NCBI GenBank assembly: GCA_012845835.1
Contig: JABAKD010000005.1
Location: 5,394,155 to 5,458,154 of the forward strand
From: Undaria pinnatifida
Taxonomy: Eukaryota > Sar > Phaeophyceae > Laminariales > Alariaceae
DNA length: 64,000 nt
Direction: 5' to 3'
This document shows, piece by piece, positions 59,818 to 64,000 of this stretch; position 1 is the stretch's first letter, and every line of letters starts with the position of its first letter. Below the pieces are notes generated by a model, which was not told where the DNA came from, ran no database searches, and worked only from the letters and a program-made list of their open reading frames with translations. The translations under genes were made by a program, and so were the position numbers.

Positions 59818-61923
59818 ATGAAATTGGAAGGCACCAACGAAGCAACGACAATTCCCACGTCTCGACGGGAGGGACGAGCACGAGTTCATTGGATTCAAGG
59901 GAAAGCACAAAACCATCCTCAGCATGCCATCCCCTGGCATCTACAACATCTTGAGGGGGGAGGAGAAGCCGACCCCGACGAACGGAAGCAGTCTGGGAAG
60001 ATGGAAGCGCAGCAACACCAACAACCTCTACTCCATGCGCTTACTGGCTACGAGAGGGAGAGCCGCCATAGGTGGGCAAATACTACGTTTGGACATTTTT
60101 TTCTCAAAATACTACGATATAGCGCCCCAGCGATCTTTTTTAACGAACGTTTCATGGCTGCCCAATACGAGGAAGGATGCTATGAAAACAATATATCAAT
60201 ATACTTCTTGTTTGCGAAGGGCTATGGAACAATGAAGTCGGAGTGGCAAGGGCCAACGTATTACAGGCGATACGGCCGGGAGCTGGTTTCAAACCCGGCG
60301 ATTTCTTAACGTATATTGGGGGGAATGCCGTAGAACGACTCGGTGGTAAAGCGTTACGCTGGCAGAACAGCGGGGAAAGGGCTCGGGGACGGGCAGCTAG
60401 CTTGGAAGGCGCTGGAGAAAAAGTACAACAACACCTACCTCGAGCAGTGCTACTCGCCAGGAGCTTTACGACTGCCTAAACAGCTCAAAGCTCCGGCGGG
60501 GCCAGGACCCGGACGAATTCCTGTGTTACATGGAGACCGCCCGGGACCGGCTTCACGAGATGGAGGAGCACATCATTGACGGCTACTTCAGCGATATGAT
60601 CCTTACCGCTCTCCCCTCGGAATACGAGTTGGTGCGAAACACCAGCTTTGAGGCCGTAATTTTAGACTGGAAGACATCATCTCTACAAACGAGAAATACG
60701 TACGCGAACTTCCTCTCCCGTTCTCCGTCTGTTGCAGCCCATGGGGTCGCCATGCATGTTTAAGGAGACCTAAACAGTTTAAGTTGAACCACCTGCAAAG
60801 AAAAATAAAATATCACTAACGAAAGGACTACCCCCAAGTACTGCCCTAACTACAGGAAAACAACAGGAGGCAACCAGCAAAGAAGGAACAAGGTGGCAGC
60901 AGCGGAGGCGAAATCAATGGGTGCTCTCTGGCACAGTTTCATGACTCACGGTGACACCGAGTGCAAAGTGGAGCAGCAAGTCAATAACGGCAGCGCCAAC
61001 ATCGCAGTCTCCAGCACCCGTGCCAACACACCAACGTTGTCCGCATTCAACATCCGTGCCAGCAAGCCACCGTTGCGGAAGACACAACCACCGTGCCAGC
61101 ATACCAATGCTGTCAACGTTCAGCAGCAATGCCAGCACACCAACTTCGCCAAGGTGAGCCACCCGTGCCTGTTCAGCAACAACGACCGACAGCAATCCCA
61201 GTCTGTTTCATCGACAGCCGCGACTTGGGCAGCGAGGGGTTTGAAGAGAGAATTTTCCTACACTGCAACTACGACCGTTGCGGATGACATCGTGCCTACC
61301 ATTTATTCCAACGAGACATCCGACAAGGCGCGGGAAACCAAGTCGCTCGCAATGCTCGGGCGAGACCACCGACAGGGCTTCAACAGCACCGGTAGGATTG
61401 TTCGGAAAACCGATCGACTTCTAGGCCTCGACGGCCGTAACTCCATCATACAAAAACAGCAGGCCGGCCACCGCCAATGATATCCTGATATATGTGGACA
61501 GCAGGGAATCCTAACACTACTTCGACGATTACATTACCCCTGGACTCCGGGGGCGGCTGCCCCACTACAAGACTCTGTTGGCCCGGCGCAAGACCACCAT
61601 TTCAGGCAACCACGAGTTACACGGAGACAGCACCAGAATCATCAGTGGCACCGTCCTCGACGCGCATTGGTGAATTGGTGGAGGCAGAGCGTAGGGCTTT
61701 CAATAGTGGTAGTAAGTGGACTGGGAACAAAATTGTTCGCGGTGCCGGAAGCCGGATGGATGATTCGCGGCATCGAGACGAGCGGCTTCAAGTTCCCGTT
61801 GCCCACCACCAACGACTCCCTTGCTGTGCGGTAGTACACATGGTGGTATTGCTCTACCCCGAAAACCCACTCAATCGGCGCCGTCTAAGATACGCACGTT
61901 GGGCCATAACGCTCCTGGTGTAA
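59818..61923 (+). mobile_element. Second Copia fossil (gag to protease portion)
   Basis: Plus-strand gag-like segments are recognisable: DGQLAWKALEKKYNN (about 60,398), METARDRLHEMEEHIIDGYF (60,530) and LTALPSEYELV (60,602). A Gln/His-rich linker with WHSFMTHGDTECKVEQQ (60,932) follows; it matches the corresponding segment of the 50.9-56.5 kb element (WCSYHNTTTHSDAECQKQQ). A decayed protease region lies near 61,480-61,680. No integrase, reverse transcriptase or LTRs are visible. It is heavily broken (many interruptions) and is interrupted by repeat R1 near 60.1-60.3 kb, so it looks older than the first Copia copy. Confidence 0.7.
60106..60330 (+). repeat. Dispersed repeat family R1, copy 2, inside the Copia fossil
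   Basis: Shares with 1,587-1,812 the core 'tttaacgaacg' followed by 'tggct' (60,133), and later 'cggccgg', 'gagctggttt' and 'cccggcg' (60,273-60,300). It separates recognisable gag segments and so appears to have inserted into the fossil. Confidence 0.5.
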
Positions 61924-63290
61924 GGGCGGGACAGCAAGCACAGGCACCGCACGCACTGATTCGGCCGTAGGGCAGTAATTAGAAAGCCTGTTGAAATATT
62001 TGGTATGTATACTTTTTGGCGAAAGAAAGTAAAACTGACTAATTTTGACAAAAAAGCTACAGTTGTGAGGTCGATTTTGGGGAAAAGGTAGCTTGGTCGG
62101 GAGCCTGAATCATGATGTGGGCTTGGGTATTGTGCGTTGGGCAGTTTTTTTTTCTTCGGGTCTGCAGTGCATAGACTACTCTGGCAAGTTCTTATCTGCC
62201 CAACGCCTTGCGATTAAGACGCGTGCTACGATAGATAGAGGTGAACTGGCTCTTTTCTGAGATCCCTCACTTTCGGAGCTTAGGACGCCTCTCAAAGAAC
62301 TGATCTTGAAAAAATTAAACCGCTACCAGATGAAACACCCCATCCATGTCCTGGGTGTAGAACAAGAATCATGCAAAAAGAAAATGGCCTCATTCTTTTT
62401 TTCCCCGATGATTTTGGGTTAAGGAGCCCCGTCAACCACAAACCATTTCAGACGAAACGTGCCACCTCTACCTACCGTAGCACGAGTTTTACTGAAATTT
62501 AGTGAGCATTTCCTCCTTCACTTCCAGCACGATTTCTTAGCCTCAATTTCTCAACTTCTTTTCTTATTCTCAGCTTTTTTCTTTCTTACCTATCAATTTC
62601 TTAACGTGTTTCGCGTACGCCAACGACGGCTAATAACGCGGGTGGGGACAGCTCGCGCGTGATACAACGGGAACTGAATGAATGAAGAATACGCCAGCCA
62701 ACTATAACGCTGGATTGCGAATACAATGGATGGAGTTATGTTGACACACGACATGCATGCAAATACATGAAAGTGTGGTGAGCGTAACCCCTTCAGAGCC
62801 CCAAAAATTCTCCCCGGATTAACTCCAAGCTGCTGGCTCCCGAAAATCAATTTACATGCCGATTTGACCGCCCTTTGGCCCTCTTGAGATCCAAAAAACT
62901 CTCCCTGAACTAACTCGACGTCAATAGTCCCCGAAAATTGGTTTCCAAATCTTTTTTCGGGGGGGAACTTCTTGGACTTTGTGTATAATATAGGGAAATA
63001 TTTTGGGCCTCTAAAGAGGTTAAGCTTTATTTTTCTCATCTGTCTGCCGGAGGGTTAAAAAAATAAGAAATGAAGCCTATGATACGGCGAACGACCATTT
63101 TCGTTTCTTCTCCGTACAACGAATAAAAGGAACAACGCCTACCGTGAACTCTGGAAAATAAAAGGCTCAATGTTTTGTTCGCCCACAGTGACAATGCATA
63201 AGCCAACAAAAAATCGCTCGCGGCGGAAAATGTTGCGCGCTGAAAAACGCATGGTGCTGTTGTTCGGCGTGCGCTGTAAGGTTGATATAA
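61924..63290. other. No gene recognised; imperfect 93-bp repeat
   Basis: At 62,790-62,960 two units about 93 bp apart share 'gagccccaaaaa/gatccaaaaaa', 'ctctccc', 'taactc' and 'cccgaaaat'. A related C-rich phrase occurs at 110-170. A pyrimidine-rich tract lies at 62,505-62,600. No coding signal. Confidence 0.45.
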
Positions 63291-63299
63291 TACCCCTCG

Positions 63300-63960
63300 C
63301 TTTCCCGCCTAGTTTGTTCAAACGCCCCACTTACAATCGAAATCGGCCAGAATATTAAACACCTCTACGCAGTTGATATCACGTCATTATCTTGCATTGA
63401 CAATCCATGACGAAGTTTTCATTATTTCTCCCCACCCCTCTCAACCCCCCCTCCAACGCCCCCTCTTTTCCCACCACCCGCACGATCGCCTAGACCTAGC
63501 ACCACGCGTATAACAAGCCCCTACATATCTTTGATCTCACAGCCGGAGTGTGTTTGAATATTATTGTGACCTAAACCTCCTAAAAAACCCTCCCCCCCCC
63601 CCCCCCCCCTTCTCGCTCTCCCTCGCTCAAACGCCCCACCTAATATCGAAATCCGCCAGATTAATAAGCACTTCACGCACTGGATATCACCTCATTATCT
63701 TTCTAGAGCCATCCATGCCGCTGCTTCCCCCCCCCCCCCCCCCCCCCCCGCCCCGTCCCCCTCTCCGTTCCGAACGCCCCCTCCTTCCCCACCACCCGCA
63801 CCATCGCCTAGACCTAGCACCACACGTATAACAACCCCCTACATCTATGCCACCTAAAGCCCTTCCCTTCCCCCCCCCCCCCACCACCCCCCTACCCCCG
63901 CCCCCACCCCCCAACTCCCCACCCCCCCACCCCATCCCACCCCCACCCCCTCGAACACTC
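63300..63960 (-). repeat. C-rich cluster, inverted copies of the 2.2-4.15 kb repeats
   Basis: Reverse complements of block c ('ttcaaacgccccac' to 'ccatcc', about 63,316 and 63,626), block b ('ctagcaccacgcgtata', about 63,498 and 63,815) and a fragment of block a (near 63,535). They are separated by C runs of up to about 25 (63,590-63,610 and 63,727-63,750). Proline-rich or glycine-rich frames here are by-products. Confidence 0.65.
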
Positions 63961-64000
63961 CGCGCTCTACTCTCTGATAGTACGACTTACCCCAGGATAT

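Noticed and set aside
1-64000. CRISPR arrays, bacterial operons, phage or defence modules
   Set aside because: The repeats are eukaryotic satellites and dispersed elements. No regularly spaced short repeats, ribosome-binding-site operons or defence-protein motifs were seen.

Overview
The window looks like nuclear DNA of an intron-rich eukaryote, most likely a stramenopile and perhaps a brown alga. The reasons are intermediate base composition, long homopolymer G/C runs, short coding exons separated by kilobase introns with GTGAGC/GTAAGC/GTACGT donors, AATAAA poly(A) signals, CCCTAA telomere-type islands and abundant retroelement debris. The lineage is an inference. No ribosomal RNA, functional tRNA, CRISPR array or bacterial operon is visible. 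Most open frames in the window are chance or shadow frames.

Layout. (1) 1-14.7 kb is repeat-rich with no confident gene. It holds a G-rich dispersed repeat cluster (2.2-4.15 kb), a terminal-inverted-repeat element (4.6-7.5 kb), a tRNA-like relic (10.2 kb), a MITE-like element (12.8-13.7 kb) and one exon-like stretch on the minus strand (14.3-14.6 kb). (2) 14.7-50.0 kb is a head-to-tail tandem duplication. Unit A is 14,703-32,890 and unit B is 33,028-49,962, joined by a spacer of about 140 bp. Each unit carries the same multi-exon gene on the plus strand for a membrane protein I cannot assign to a family. Unit A alone holds a 3.7-kb insertion with a pogo/Tc1-like DDE transposase (28.7-32.4 kb). 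Unit B alone holds a 2.4-kb fossil of a tyrosine-recombinase (DIRS/Ngaro-like) retroelement (45.1-47.6 kb). (3) 50.0-56.5 kb is a decayed Copia retrotransposon on the minus strand. (4) 56.5-64 kb has two satellite-like tandem arrays (58.0-58.9 and 59.2-59.7 kb), a second and more decayed Copia fragment on the plus strand (59.8-61.9 kb), and C-rich repeats at the end that are inverted copies of the G-rich cluster at 2.2-4.15 kb.

The most interesting signal is the tandem duplication. Its two copies are almost identical over about 10 kb, introns included, but only about 90% alike on both sides. The right-hand drop in identity falls just past the gene's poly(A) signal, exactly where the DIRS-like insertion sits in unit B. 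This looks like gene conversion bounded by an insertion. A diverged relative of an exon from the tandem unit lies inverted just outside its left edge. I found no evidence of a defence, toxin or biosynthetic system. The novel candidate here is the duplicated membrane-protein locus.
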